DNA of 64,000 nt from Zopfochytrium polystomum (GCA_025765615.1 JAIVFJ010000020.1:1-64000); one strand, 5' to 3'; counted from the stretch's first letter, positions 1 to 11,074 are shown. Made by a program: numbers and translations. The notes: generated by a model not told the origin, from the sequence alone.

Positions 1-39
1 GCGCAACCGCACACTCGCCTTCACCCGCCAGAAAACAGA

Positions 40-51
40 GAGGAGGGAGGA

Positions 52-135
<84 letters not shown>

Positions 136-223
136 GAGAGCGAGAGAGATAGAGACAGAGAGACAGATAGAATGATACGGAAGAGACAGATAGACAGAGG
201 ACTGAAAAATTTCTCTGCCCGAA

Positions 224-255
<32 letters not shown>

Positions 256-430
256 AGAGAGAGACAGACTGAGAGAGAGATAGACAGATACACAGACAGA
301 CAGACAGACAGGCAAAGAGAGGAGAAACAGAGTGAGAGAGAGACAGACAGACAGAGAGTGGCAAGCGACAGCGAGAGAGACAGAGCGAAGAGACAGAGAG
401 ACAGACAGAGAGACAGACAGCCAAGAGACA
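40..430. repeat. GA-rich microsatellite tract
   Basis: Almost pure (GA)n from about 50 to 170, grading into GAGA/GACA/GATA mixtures up to about 430. The long open frames on both strands here encode only Arg-Glu or Ser-Leu dipeptide runs, so they are a by-product of the repeat and not genes. Confidence 0.95.
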
Positions 431-438
431 ATCTGGTA

Positions 439-584
439 GACAGACAACGCATTGAGCTCCTTCCTTTTTGGATTTTTCCGCCGATTCCGCCGATTTTTCG
501 ATTTTTCCGCCGACAGACAACGCATCGAGCTCCTTCCTTTTCGGATTTTTCCGCCGATTCCACCGATTTTTCGATTTTTCCGCC
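439..584. repeat. Two-copy 73-bp tandem repeat
   Basis: Two adjacent 73-bp units, 439-511 and 512-584, each beginning GACAGACAACGCAT and ending in a run of TTTTTCCGCCGA-type words. They differ at only a few positions. Each unit also contains shorter internal TTTTTC(C/G) repeats. Confidence 0.85.
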
Positions 585-747
585 GAGTTTTGATTGGGCA
601 CCAAAGACAAAAAGCTAATTGCAATTAGAAAATCAGTTTACCCGCAAAGCCTTGTTTTCTTTAGTAGATTGATTTGGGGCTGTGAGGGGCGCCGTCTTTC
701 CCTTTTTTCAGTGAACCAGGCAACCAGAACCAAGAAGGAAAGATGTT

Positions 748-1893
748 GTCACATGAAAAGCGACAACATCATTCCGACGGCGTAGATGTCGTGGAGACGG
801 CTGTTTCCTTCTCCCTCGCCTGACGCGTCCAACGGTTCCATGAACTCTGTCTCGTGTGCGATATCGCATTGGCCCTTGTCGGAGATTTCTTGCGCAATGC
901 CAAAATCGCCGATCATGAAGATCGGCGGATCTTGTGTGTCACCTACGAAAATGTTCTAATAATAATGTGATGAGAGAGCCGACGTACAAGATAGGTTGAT
1001 CGTGAGTGTAAGAAGCTTGCACGGAACACTGACCCAAGGTTTACTATCGAGGTGGGCGAACCCCGCTTGGTGCATGGCCTCAAGCCCGAGTAACGATTGT
1101 CTCATTATTTGGCAAAGAAGGCGCCGATCGATAGAGCCTCCTGAAATCAGTGCGGTTCAAAAAATTTTTTGGTGGGGAGGTCAGGTTGCGTCAAAACCGA
1201 GAACCAGAACAAACGCACTTTGTGGACATAGCCCATAAGATCTCCGCCCGGCACAAAAGATACCACCAAAACGTCCCAGGTTTTGGTTCTGTAAAACTCA
1301 TGCGCCTCAACTGCGTGCAAGGAGGAGACGGCTTGAGCGGCTTCAAACGTCTTAGGCCCATTTGAAATATTGTTCTTGGTCATGAGCCTGACTGCAACCT
1401 CGGCAGAGGTCTTGCGCAACTGCGTGCGCACCGACGTGCCCCCTGTCCTCCAAAGCTGAGGTGCGAGACCCCGACGCGATCGAGGGCGTCTTCGAACGGG
1501 TCGGCAGGTCGAGGGGCGTGAGCGACTCGACGCTGGGGAAATCGAGAGTTGCGGGAGTTCACGGAGCGGGCGTTGCCTGCAGGAGCGTCCGCATCTTTGG
1601 GGGCAACGCAGGCGGCGCGAGGGCGGGGTACTGGATCCGGCATGTTTGTGTCCAGTTGGAGAATTATCTGAATGCTGTGGTGGTTTTGGAGGACTTCCTT
1701 TTTTTTTTCTTTTGTTGCGCCTTTCTGTTTCCCTTTCTGCATCGCGTCCAAATGCGAAGCAAAAAAAAATATTTTGCGTGATTTTATTACTATGGTTTGA
1801 TATTTTAAATGGTAGTTGCAGGCACAACACGCATCGCCGTGGCGCGTTTCTCGTCAACCACTCTGAGAAATCATCCTGACTCGGACTCATCAA
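748..1893 (-). pseudogene. Decayed protein kinase
   Basis: Read on the minus strand, scattered pieces of a eukaryotic kinase domain line up in order. An N-lobe strand AEVAVRLMTKNN comes first (about 1400), with Arg where the catalytic VAIK lysine should be. The hinge-like LVVSFVPGGDLMGYVH follows (about 1290). After an intron-like gap come LGLEAMHQAGFAHLDSKP (about 1060; a damaged HRDxKPEN loop), then NIFVG and an intact DFGIAQE activation segment start (about 900), and HDIYAVGMMLSLFM (about 760). Nothing recognisable follows, so helices G-I are missing. The pieces sit in different frames: the glycine loop needs a shift near 1440, and the splice phase before 1140 does not work. A rapidly evolving pseudokinase with odd introns is possible, but lysine loss, a broken loop and truncation together favour a pseudogene. 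The start is uncertain. Confidence 0.6.
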
Positions 1894-2228
1894 TTCAACG
1901 CGTCACGTCACACAATCGATACCCAGAGAAACCCACCCACAGAACGAGAAAAAAGAGAGAAGACTGCATTGGATCAAAGGGGAACGTTGTGAGACGGAGG
2001 AAGGTGGTTGAGGATGACCATCGGGGTCTCCTTCATTGCGACCTCTACTTGCTGGATCGGAATTGTCTTTCTCCCCCGATCCACCAAAAGGGACGATTCT
2101 TCCACGCAAGCAGCAGCCTCCCTGCGGCGCGGTTCTGTCTCGCCTCCCACGCGGAAGCCGATTCCGACAGAGGGCGGATGCGCATAAGAAATCGAAAGGA
2201 AAAAAAAGGAAAAGAAAAAGTGAGAGAA
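1894..2228. other. Intergenic; no gene seen
   Basis: Stretch between the kinase relic and the membrane-protein gene. It ends in a purine-rich AAAAGGAAAAG leader just before the ATG at 2229. No conserved element recognised. Confidence 0.5.
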
Positions 2229-3959
2229 ATGAGCCGACGGCAGAACGACCACCGCACAGGGGGAGGCCAGGTCGACGACAACGACGAAGGGGTTCTTGAT
2301 AGCCCCCCGCGCGGCCGTCCCAGCGCCGAAGACGAGGACGCGGCGATGGAGGCCGGCCGCGAACGCTCGCCGAGCCCCACACCGACGGCAGGAACGTCCG
2401 CGTCCTCGTGGTACCACGACGCCCCCTCCGCCGTCGCCTTCTACCTCGGTCTCTTTGGCAGGCAGCAGCGCTGGATCCTCTCGGCCCCGACCACCACCCC
2501 GGCCGCCCCGCTCGACAGCCCGACCCGCTTCCGCGCCCACCTCTTCATCACGCGGTACTTTTCCATCCCCATCACCTTCTCGGAGCTCATCCCCGTCGAC
2601 TGGGAGAGGGAGGCAGAGGAGCGAAGGGCAAACATCAAGAAGGGTTGGTCGACCGAAAAGGCGGCGTGGATCATCGGTAAGCTTGCTTTCGAAGGCTTCA
2701 TCGTTCTCGCATCGTAAACTTGGGATTGATCATCCTTGTAGCTGGCCTCGTGGGCATCGCACTTAGCATCACGGGCCTTGTCCTGTTCAAGCGTGATTTC
2801 CACGAGCCCGCTATCCGCCAGCCCATGACATGGAGCAGCTGCCCTACAGGACACAGATGCATTGTCGAAGGGCCAACAAAGTTTTGGGTCAAGTCCGTCA
2901 GCGTTTCGTATGCAACCATGAAGACCTACTGGGTGAACAGTGCTCCGTCCTTGGTTCCTGAAAAGCGCTCTTTGTCGCTCTCGCACCGGATGGGTTGGTA
3001 TGGTCACTTCAACTACGAGCTATTGACCATCAAGGACGAAACGGTTTGTACCTGTTTGCGAGCTTTCGCGGAACGACTGAATTCTTTGTTTGATTAACAC
3101 GTTGGGGTTTGGGTTTTGCCGTTATCACAGATCACGGTCGATTTCGACATTCCACTGGATGTATCGAGCGCGATTACTCTCGATTATTTCGGAGGCGAAG
3201 GCGTCATGCAATTCAATTTGAGTGAATTGGCCAAAGACAACCAAAAATCAGTTGAATTTACGCCAACGAGCACGGGGACGTCATCAGTTCTGATAAGATC
3301 AAGCTGGTCCACGCCGTCATCTCCGAAAAACTTTACTCTGACCATGAGGTATGTATCTTGGCGAACACAGCTGGCTCTTCAGTCTTATTTTTTAATTTTT
3401 TTTTTAATTTTTTTTTTTTTTTTTTGGTTCATCTTCATTGACATCACCATAGCTAAATGCTTGCTAACCAACCCTTTCCCCCACGAGTGGCGAGATGCTA
3501 GACTACGCCAAAAACGCCACGCTCAATTCCTGCCCGCCTTCCAACCGAGGATTCCCAATGCCCGGCGGACCCAACCGCCGCTTTGGCTGCGAGATCGCGT
3601 CGACTCACCTCCCGTCCTTCTCCCGCTACGTCTTCCTCGCCGAGCCGACCAGCGGCGGCGGGTACGAACCAGTGAACCTCAGGCACGAGCTCCGCGTCGC
3701 GCCCTTTGTCGTCGTGTACGTCCTCCTCGGCACCGTGCTCCTCTTCTCCGCCGCCGTCGCCGTGCTCGCCGCGTTTGGCGACTGGACCGTCGGGTCTTGG
3801 CTGCGCGAGCGCAGGAAGCGAAGAAGGCGCGGGGAGAGGCGCGCCGCCGCTGCCGGCGGCAACGTAGCGGAGGCACTCGCGACCGCGCCCTCCGGTCGCG
3901 CGGCTCGGCGCGTCCCGGAGGAGCAGCAGAGCTTGCTTGTGAGGGTTGAAGATGACTGA
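2229..3959 (+). CDS. Two-pass membrane protein, copy A
   Basis: Four exons, 2229-2676, 2742-3043, 3131-3348 and 3488-3959, with GT-AG introns and phases 1, 0 and 2 that rejoin to an open 480-codon frame (479 aa). Residues 1-150 are an acidic, Ser/Pro-rich tail and a compact segment beginning WYHDAPSAVAFYLG. A first membrane helix (AGLVGIALSITGLVLFK) lies at about 150-167. A roughly 220-residue region follows, with a Cys pair (SSCPTGHRC) and beta-rich sequence including DYFGGEG. A second helix (FVVVYVLLGTVLLF and onward) lies near 400, followed by a basic Arg-rich tail. With two helices both ends should face the cytosol and the middle the lumen or outside; that is inference. I do not recognise the family. 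A second intact copy (56021-57629) has the same exon lengths, apart from an 18-base deletion in exon 4 and a replaced 5' end, which supports this gene model. Partial copies lie at 4480, 55419, 52370 and 53529-54028. Confidence 0.8.
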
Positions 3960-4164
3960 TTGCGTCGTAGGTCCTCAGCTCTTCTTACGTAGTGCTTGCG
4001 TGTAAAATTCCCCTGTCTCATTCGTCTTGACTCGTATTTCGAAAAAGGCTTTTTGTACTCATTGTTGTTGGCATTGAATTTCTTATCTCCACTCCACACG
4101 GTCTGACCGTCGTCAACTCACCTCCGGTTCGCGTTGTTCGTATGTCCTCTGGTCTCTCTTACTT

Positions 4165-4169
<5 letters not shown>

Positions 4170-4199
<30 letters not shown>
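4170..4199. repeat. (GT)n microsatellite
   Basis: About 15 GT units. The equivalent position in the right arm of the duplication (55780-55799) holds a shorter (CA)n tract with GC interruptions. Confidence 0.95.
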
Positions 4200-4202
<3 letters not shown>

Positions 4203-4479
4203 AACACTCGATTCGTGGATCCAACACAATGAAAATGAAGTTAGGTATTTTTGAGAAGCAGCGCGGTCAAAGCGTCCAACCACAAGGATGCTTCAACGAT
4301 CTGTGTATCAGCTGACTTGGTTTCAACTTAGAACTCGCCGGGCCGACCAGAACCACCGCCCACTTGGCACACCCACCCAATCCCACTTTGTACACCCAGT
4401 GACCAAAGCACCTTTCAGCTCGTGGCGTCGACGGCGGCAGCTCACTGTTGCTTCGTTGGAAACTAACCTCCGCCTCACC

Positions 4480-4566
4480 CCTTCGGTCGCCGCAATCGCC
4501 GCATTTGGCGACGGGTCAGTCAGGCACCTGGCAGCGCGAGTGCGAGAAGCGGCGAAGGTGCGGTGA
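4480..4566 (+). pseudogene. Fossil 3' exon of membrane protein
   Basis: Reads VAAIAAFGDGSVRHLAARVR, which parallels VAVLAAFGDWTVGSWLRERR, the end of the second helix and start of the basic tail in the gene at 2229-3959. Only this segment survives and it ends at a stop. It sits downstream of the complete copy and has a counterpart at 55419-55503 in the right arm, so it is older than the inverted duplication. Confidence 0.7.
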
Positions 4567-5079
4567 AGGGCTCGCCGCGTCGCGGATGCCCTTCGGGGAC
4601 CGCGCCCTTTGGCGTGCGCGTCGCTTCCCTCGGTGTTTCTCCGATGATTATCTTCTCTCAATCAACAAAAACGATTTACCGGCGTTTCAGTTGCCGACGA
4701 ATTCATTGAAAGTTGATTGCGCTCCGAGGGACGGCGTGCAAAGAGTGTACAGTTCAGCTACCGCCACTCGAGGGTTCTTGCGGTACGGGCCCGGATCGGA
4801 AGCGCTATGAGCCTGCGGAAGGCGGGCCAGTTTCTCACAATGACCGCAGGTGAGTACGGTACTGTCCTCAAACCTTCCTTCCTTCGCCAACGCCGCAGCC
4901 TGGATGGTGGGAGTCGTTGCGAGAGTGTAGATGTCGACTGCCCGCTTGGGCGGTCCAGTGGGGACTAAGCCGATATCGCAGCTGGTGGAGTGCGTGCATT
5001 GCTGGAGTAGTATAGGATCTCATACGAATGCCTCCGAGTGTCGTTATCACCATGTCAAGACAACAATCCAATTGTTGCG

Positions 5080-5149
5080 ATGTCCGACCAAACCGTTGCG
5101 GCCCCACCCCTACTTCGCCTGCCGTCGATCGTCGACGAGATTTGGCGAC
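5080..5149 (+). pseudogene. Truncated 5' end of ankyrin gene
   Basis: The first 23 codons (MSDQTVAAPPLLRLPSIVDE and on to IWR) match the start of the ankyrin-repeat gene at 54468-55265 and then stop at the duplication break. Sequence after 5149 is unrelated, so this arm holds only the start of the gene. Confidence 0.85.
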
Positions 5150-6079
5150 CGTCCCCTGCTGGAATTTGGGCAGCAGAATTTGGGCTGGCCGAATTTTGGG
5201 CTGCGCGGCAGTTCCACTCTCCGCTTTGGGCTTGGGAAGTGGCCCAAGCCTCCTCAAATTTGGGGCAGTGTCTTTCCTCCCAGGCAGAACAAAAGGAAGC
5301 AAGCAGCATCAGCGAACCTACCCCTCCACCCAGATCATCTCCTGTCCTTCATATTCCTTGCACGCAGCGACCCTCGTGTGTGAAAGACAAAAAAAACGAG
5401 GAAAATCGTTTATCCCCCTCACCCATTTGGCGCACTCAACATCCGCACAGAGAGGGCGATAAACGGCAACCATGCATCAGGCTGCTCCACGGCAGAGGCA
5501 CCCCGGTCCGGTTGCTAACTGCGAATAGTAGTTCCCGCAGGGCTGACTCGTGCTGGCACTTTTTTTCCCCCCCTCTGATTCGTCCAATTTTTCGAATTCC
5601 GATCCGGGACGAGAGCACAGCCTTTTTCGGGGCTGAAAGCAGGTGCAAACAGCCCCAAATCAGGGAAGGCACCGCTGGACTCAAAGGCGGAAGCAGACGG
5701 ATGGCGTCACTTTCGTCGATGACATAGAGTGTAGTACTAATACACGCAGCGGGCCGTGGAGAGGAATTACGGAGCGGCCCGCTGGAAAATGCGCGCATGC
5801 TGCTCTATGCACGCATGCTTGCTCTTGAATTCAAGCGCCGTGCGCAAACTGTTCCGCAGGATGCAGCGAAGACCCAGTGAACATGAACGGTGACTCCATC
5901 TGACGCACCAATCAATGGGAAAGAGCGAGATGGAATCGGGGGGGTGGCCCAATCCAAAAAGGACAAATGAAAAAAAAAAAAAAAAAAAGAAAAGAACTAG
6001 TAAGAAAAATGAACATTTCCCAACAAATACCCGATATCCGCCGACGACGCGAACAGGCGGCACAGCCAGGGAGCAAATA
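5150..6079. other. Intergenic; no gene recognised
   Basis: Contains a run of AATTTTGGG/AATTTGGG words (5160-5270), a near-palindrome around 5755-5780 (CGGGCCGTGG...GCGGCCCGCTGG), and an A18 tract at 5971-5988. No protein-like frame with support. Confidence 0.4.
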
Positions 6080-7016
6080 ATGGATCTACATCGTGCAAAA
6101 AGCGGAAAGGCAGGTGAGGACGCCGAGACGCCGGCGGTGGCGGCCGCGGCGGAGACGGTCGCCTCTGAGACGGCGGCGTCTGCCGCGTCGAGACAAGAAC
6201 AACCACCACCGCCGCCGCAGGTGCAGCCGCAGCTGCCTTCAGCGCGCGTTCCTCCTCCCTCAGGCCGCGTAACGCCGGCAACCGTCACAGCCGAACAGCA
6301 GGACCGGCAGCCGCAGTCGGTCGCGCGGGCGGCGGAGAGACTTGATCGTACCAGCGATCACGGCTTGGCGCCAGGTTTCTGAAAACAGCACTGTTGCCTC
6401 CACACCTTTTTTTTCTTTGGACCCCGTTTGAGCGACCCCCCCCACTACGACCTTCCGCCTTAACTTAATGTACAGATCGTTTCTTTCACCCGAAACCCGT
6501 CGACGCAGGTCCAAGCGCGACGACGTTCGAAGCCGCCGACCCACTCGGAATCCGGGAAGCCATCGGCAAGGTTGGCGGTCTGACCCCTCCCCCCACATCC
6601 TTTCGTTCTATGAGTACCGCCTCTCCAACTTCACTGTGGCGCGCCCACCCTCCTCGTTCCACGATAAAAACACTTACCCTTCCACCCAGGTCCGCCACTC
6701 CACCGACGAAGCGCTGGCACTCATGCGCCAACTGACCGCGCTCCTCAACTCTCAACCTCCCGCGTCGCCTTCCTCGGGCTCCACGCAGCAGCAGCATGAG
6801 CAGCAGCAGCACCGCGCGCTGGAGGCGTGCGCAGCGCTCCTGGAGACGTTGGACAAGGGGGTGAGCGCGATGACGGAGGATTGGGCGGCGGTAGAGGCGC
6901 TGCGGGGGTTGCGGGGTGGCGGGGGGGAGGAGGTGGCGGTTCAGCGGGAAGAGGAGAAGGAGGGAGGGCCGGGGAGGGGCGGCGAGAGTGACGAGGGCGA
7001 GGGGAGGGTGGGCTGA
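6080..7016 (+). CDS. Tandem-array protein 1 (helical C-terminal family)
   Basis: Exons 6080-6374, 6509-6570 and 6690-7016 join with phases 1 and 0 into 227 aa. Residues 1-100 are low-complexity Ala/Pro/Gln. The short middle exon encodes TTFEAADPLGIREAIGK. The last exon opens VRHSTDEALALMRQL and continues through CAALLETLDKGVSAMTEDW into a Gly/Glu-rich end. The C-terminal 70 residues are shared with the next three genes (7705, 9438, 10345), with the same two intron positions and phases. No signal peptide or membrane helix is visible. The helical heptad-like pattern suggests a small coiled coil or helical bundle. I do not recognise the family; cytosolic or nuclear location is only inferred. Confidence 0.7.
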
Positions 7017-7704
7017 GGGTGTTTGGTTGGGGGATTTGGGCTTTAGGTGGGACAAAGAAGGAAAAAAAATTGTGGACTCGATGTCTTTCTTGGACGATGT
7101 CTTACCCGGTGGGGGGACTCACCGAATTCTTGATACCGAGGCAGTCCTCTCATACACTGCGAATTTTATTTATTTTTCTATTTTTATTTTTTTTTATTTT
7201 TTTTTTTTAGGTTCCTCCCAAGTGATTGGATGGCGGGACGCGACGAACACGCCGCGTCCCTGTGGCCCGATTTGGAGCGACTGCGGCAGGGCAGCAAGCA
7301 TCCAGGAGATGTCGGAGGAGGCGAAAGGGCGGCTGTGGTCGATCCCTCAAGAGACGAGGAGGAAGGGGCGAGGTAGAGATGGCAACTGAAACGCGGTGCA
7401 ACTTCGTTTTTTTGGGAGGAGGGGGGAGGAAAGAGAATCACAAACTGTGGAAGAAGAAAACTGCTCATTTAGATGAGTCAGCGATAACCAAAATTACGCA
7501 ATTCCGTTGGTGCCTCGTCAGCGTCACAACTTCTTCTAGTGTGGATTTTTGTAATTAGTCACTGGTTGCACATTGTTTGCCAGGGTTCGTCGGAAGCGGT
7601 TTTTGATTCTTTCTATAGAATTCACGGCTTAATCATTTGAGCATTTTCGATTAGCAGAGCAGAAAAATCCAATCGTTCGGTCCCCAGAAGAAAACGAAAA
7701 TAAC
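7017..7704. other. Intergenic with poly-T tract
   Basis: Holds a long T-rich tract (7160-7209) ending in TAG, followed by an open frame of mixed composition to about 7373. It could be an unrecognised exon, but it has no homology to the neighbouring array and no clear start. Confidence 0.35.
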
Positions 7705-8324
7705 ATGCCTTCCGCGCCGAAGACTGAGGACGCCGACGCAGCCAAAGACGGGCAGCAGGCGGCCGCTGGCCAAGCTGGAGAGGGTTCGGAGGCGTTCGTG
7801 CGGCCGGCGGTCCGCGCCAACAGCAACCCCCCCACATCTATCCCGCTGGAGGACGCCAAAGGTACGGAAGGGACTATCCCCTTGATGCAGCTCTCGTAGC
7901 AGTCGTCCTTACAGTGGTCACTCCCCTCCCCCACTCCGACTGTCTGCCCATGTAGCTCCGCAAGGCGATCAGCACGACCAGGCTGCGGCACGCATCCGCA
8001 GCACTATCCAAGGGGTAAGCCCTTGCAATCCAACCCCACCCTTCCCCCGTGCATCCAACCCTAATCCGGCACGATGGCACTACATCCCTTCCCTCCCTTG
8101 CCGTTCATGTAAAGCAGGTGCAGCGCTCGACGGATCAAGCGATGAGGATCATGCAAGAGCTCGTTGCAGTCCGTGCCCTCACGGAAGCCACGCTGACGGA
8201 CCAGCAGAAGCGCGCGATCGACGACTGCGCGGCGCTGATGGAACGGCTCGTTGGCGGCGTCGCGGCGATGTCAAGCGAGTGGGAATCGGTGCAGACAGCT
8301 GGTGCGAAGTCCGACGATGGGTGA
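7705..8324 (+). CDS. Tandem-array protein 2 (helical C-terminal family)
   Basis: Exons 7705-7861, 7956-8014 and 8118-8324 (phases 1 and 0) give 140 aa. An acidic/Ala-rich N-terminus is followed by a middle exon reading APQGDQHDQAAARIRSTIQG. The C-terminal exon opens VQRSTDQAMRIMQEL and continues DDCAALMERLVGGVAAMSSEW. This is the shortest member of the array and the clearest view of the shared domain: a (S/T)TDxAxxIM helix, about 20 variable residues, then a CAAL(M/L)Exxxx(G)VxxM helix and a Trp. Function unknown. Confidence 0.75.
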
Positions 8325-9437
8325 ATGAAGGTTTCGGGTGGGGCGGGTTTGAAGAAGGGCGGGGGGCACAACCAAAAGCGAAAACTGAGGTTTCCCAAGA
8401 GGGGAAGAAACATCCGAGCCGCTTGCTTGTGACAAATGTTACTTGCCCAGTGCAGAACTGCCCAATTCTCCACCCCTACCCTCGCCCAAAAAGGCAAGCT
8501 GTTTTCCGCTCTGCGGCCAGTGTTTCGATTTCGCCTCCCAAAAGAAGGAAGGCCCGAGAAACACGGCGCCCCACCTGCACGCAATCGTCTGACTTGACGG
8601 CACCTACGCCAACCACGACTGCGGCGAACCCAGGCGGACGGACTATTCGACGGAGCGGAGCTGGGCGGCTTCTGACAAGTGCAGGTGCAGACGGATCGCC
8701 GATGTCTGCCGTTGAACAAATCGATGAACAATCCATCACCTGATGCGGGCGGCCGGACAGATGGGAGAGTGATAAAGAACGGCCTGGTCCAGCCCTTTTT
8801 TTGCATCAAGTTCAGCCTCACTCCGCTTACTCGATGCGGGGCATTGGTTGCGCGAGAACCTGCAGGAGGGTTTTTACAGGGTCTCCAAAATAAAGGTAAC
8901 AGCTCAAAGAGAAAACGCGCCGAGCGCCAAGTGTTGAAGAAATGCTTTGTCCTACTATTCTACGAGACAGTTTGAGATTGTGTGGTTCTAATTGGTTTAT
9001 TGAATGACAGTCCCTTTAGAAAAAAGCTCGATCTCCACACTCTGGAGCAAAATCCACAAGTGCACTTCAGTTGTCCTTCATGAATCACTTCATGGGTGTC
9101 TTGTCAAGTGAGTGGTGCATTGAGGGTGAAGACATTTGTCTAGATGTGCAAAAACGCAACTAAGACCTTCTGACAGACCCGAAGACAAAAGTGTATATCT
9201 CTACTCCACTTGTCCAGCCAATCAAATTGCAGGAGGGCTGTTCCAAATCCGGACCAAAAAGTTCTTTGTTTGCTCGCATTTTGGAACTGGGGATTGTTGG
9301 AGCATTGTTCATCCCTCGACGTGAACGGAAAAAAAAAAGAAAAAAAAAAAACCAAGGCCACCTGGAACCGAAAAGTGGGAAAAAAAGAGAACGTCGAACG
9401 GGAAATGCGCTCCAGCAAATCTCATTTAAATTAAGCG
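8325..9437. other. Intergenic; one relic repeat, no gene
   Basis: No convincing coding frame. Around 9130-9200 is a stretch similar, in reverse orientation, to about 46150-46230 (annotated separately). A-rich tracts lie at 9330-9350 just upstream of the next gene. Confidence 0.4.
9130..9200. repeat. Dispersed repeat fragment
   Basis: The segment beginning near AGATGTGCAAAAACGCAACT and running through AGACCC...AAGTG aligns with the reverse complement of 46150-46230 (ATGTGCAAAAAGGCAACG...AGACCC...AAGTGG) at roughly 80% by eye. It is too short to classify. Confidence 0.55.
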
Positions 9438-10100
9438 ATGGCGGATAATCAATCGCCTGCGGAGCGAACTTGCGCGGTGAACGTGGAGCGGGCCGCGCCA
9501 CCGCGACCGGCCGCGCCTTCACCAATGTCAGATGGAGCGCAGAGACCAACAGGAGCGACCACGACCGCGCAACAAACACCTTGTGCTCTCCCTCAAGCAG
9601 CGCCGACGCAACATGCGTTTCCACACCAGGGAGATCCCCTTGGAGAGTTGAATCCACCCGTGCTGCCCGCATCCAACGACGGGACTTCCGGCTCAGTTCC
9701 AGATCGAGGGAGTGACGGTGAGTGGACCCTTAAAGAACAAGCAGTCGCCTCATCCCTCCGTGAATCATTACAAAAGACGAAAAGGAGGCGGTCAACAACA
9801 TGCGAGCTGCCATCGCCAGGGTAGGTTACGTTTTGATCTATTTCCTCTATTCACGTGTTGTGACTTTATTGTTTTTCTCACACAAACAACCCTAAGATCC
9901 GAGGCACAACCGATCAAGTTTTGCGCATCATGCAGCAGCTGGCAGACATCGCCCAAGGGGAGCTGTCGCTCGACGAGGAGCAGAGGCGCACCTTTGACAC
10001 CTGCCAAGCACTGATCGCGAACCTTGAAAGAGGCGTCTCGGAAATGGAGGAAGATTGGGATAAAATCGAGGCGATGAAGAAGGGCGGGAAGAGCAAATGA
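9438..10100 (+). CDS. Tandem-array protein 3 (helical C-terminal family)
   Basis: Exons 9438-9717, 9777-9820 and 9897-10100 (phases 1 and 0) give 175 aa. A Pro/Ala/Thr-rich N-terminus leads to a middle exon DEKEAVNNMRAAIAR and a final exon IRGTTDQVLRIMQQL, continuing through CQALIANLERGVSEMEEDW to a Lys-rich end (KKGGKSK). The intron placement matches genes 1 and 2 of the array, so the three arose by tandem duplication of a spliced gene. No known domain recognised. Confidence 0.75.
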
Positions 10101-10344
10101 ACGCTGATGTATCTTTGAGCTGTTTTGCAGGCAACAGCATCTCCACGTAACATTTTCTGCGTTTTGTACTTCGCCTGGTATGGTTTTGTTCGAAGGCAGA
10201 CTCTGACGCTGGTTCGGGAATTGACGCGGAAATGAACGGGGAAGGGCGAACCCCTTTGTGGCTGAGTGATCCGTGGTGTGATGGAGATGGTGGGAGCGCG
10301 AGAACAAAAAGACCACGAGAACAAAAAGACCCCTCCGTGCCGCG

Positions 10345-11074
10345 ATGATTGGCGCCACCGAGAGAGCCTCGCCAACACCATCAAAGTCCAAGTCGGGAGG
10401 TAAGACTGCTGAAAGCGACCCTTGCTCGTTCAGCAGCGGGCGCCCCGTCCGACGGCCGTCGACACTTCTTCTTTAGGCTGATCGTTCCCCGCTTGCGGTT
10501 CAACGGACACCAGAGCCTGCCGATCCAGCTGCGCAGCAGCACTCGGACGCTCCCGGAGCCGATCATGCGGTGAACAATCGTGATCCGGCGATCACGCAAA
10601 AGCCGGACGGTGAGCAGTAAGAGATCAAGACTTGCGTTAGGGAAGGCTCGAGCTCAGTCTCTCTTTTTCACCCGACTACTACTGGTTCTCTTCCTGTGTC
10701 CAGCGGGCCGTGATCCTCAAGAAGCAGCGATCGAACACGTTCGAAATGCAGTCAAAAACGTAAGCGATCTCAACATGATCCTTCCTTCCCTTCCTCCCTC
10801 CAAACCTGCCACTGCACAGAGGAGTGCGATTAAAAAAAAATAAACAAAAAAAAAAACACCTTCCCACAAGGTCCGCGCCACCACCGACGAAGCCATGAAG
10901 ATCATGCAGGAGCTCCTTGCGCAGAAGAGCGATCCGGGACTGGACGACATGCAGAGGAGGACGATTGACGGGTTTGCGGCCATGCTGGAGAAGGTGTCTG
11001 CGGGCGTCGACGAAATGGCGGAGCGCTGGGAAGTGCTGGAGGCACTCGGCGCGGCCGGGGCGAAGAGGTGGTGA
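10345..11074 (+). CDS. Tandem-array protein 4 (helical C-terminal family)
   Basis: Exons 10477-10609, 10704-10759 and 10871-11074 are clear: a Pro/Ala/Gln-rich region, a middle exon ending QEAAIEHVRNAVKN, then VRATTDEAMKIMQEL through GFAAMLEKVSAGVDEMAERW. Middle and last introns have the family phases (1, 0), and the last exon has the same length as in copy 3 (204 bases). The first exon is unresolved. The ATG at 10345 with a donor at 10400 gives phase 1, whereas the exon at 10477 must be entered in phase 0. Either one base is wrong or missing, or the true first exon lies elsewhere. The functional core appears intact. Confidence 0.6.

Larger units (their letters stand above)
2365..5149 (+). 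repeat. Inverted segmental duplication, left arm
   Basis: Matches the reverse complement of 55196-57565 over the membrane-protein gene (introns included), its downstream region, a GT repeat and the first codons of the ankyrin gene. The match ends sharply at GAGATTTGGCGAC (5137-5149). The arm carries about 355 bp (roughly 4570-4925) absent from the other arm. On the outer side similarity fades near 2365. Confidence 0.9.

Noticed and set aside
21..618. Two long overlapping open frames on opposite strands
   Set aside because: They are products of the GA microsatellite (Arg-Glu or Ser-Leu runs) with no independent support.
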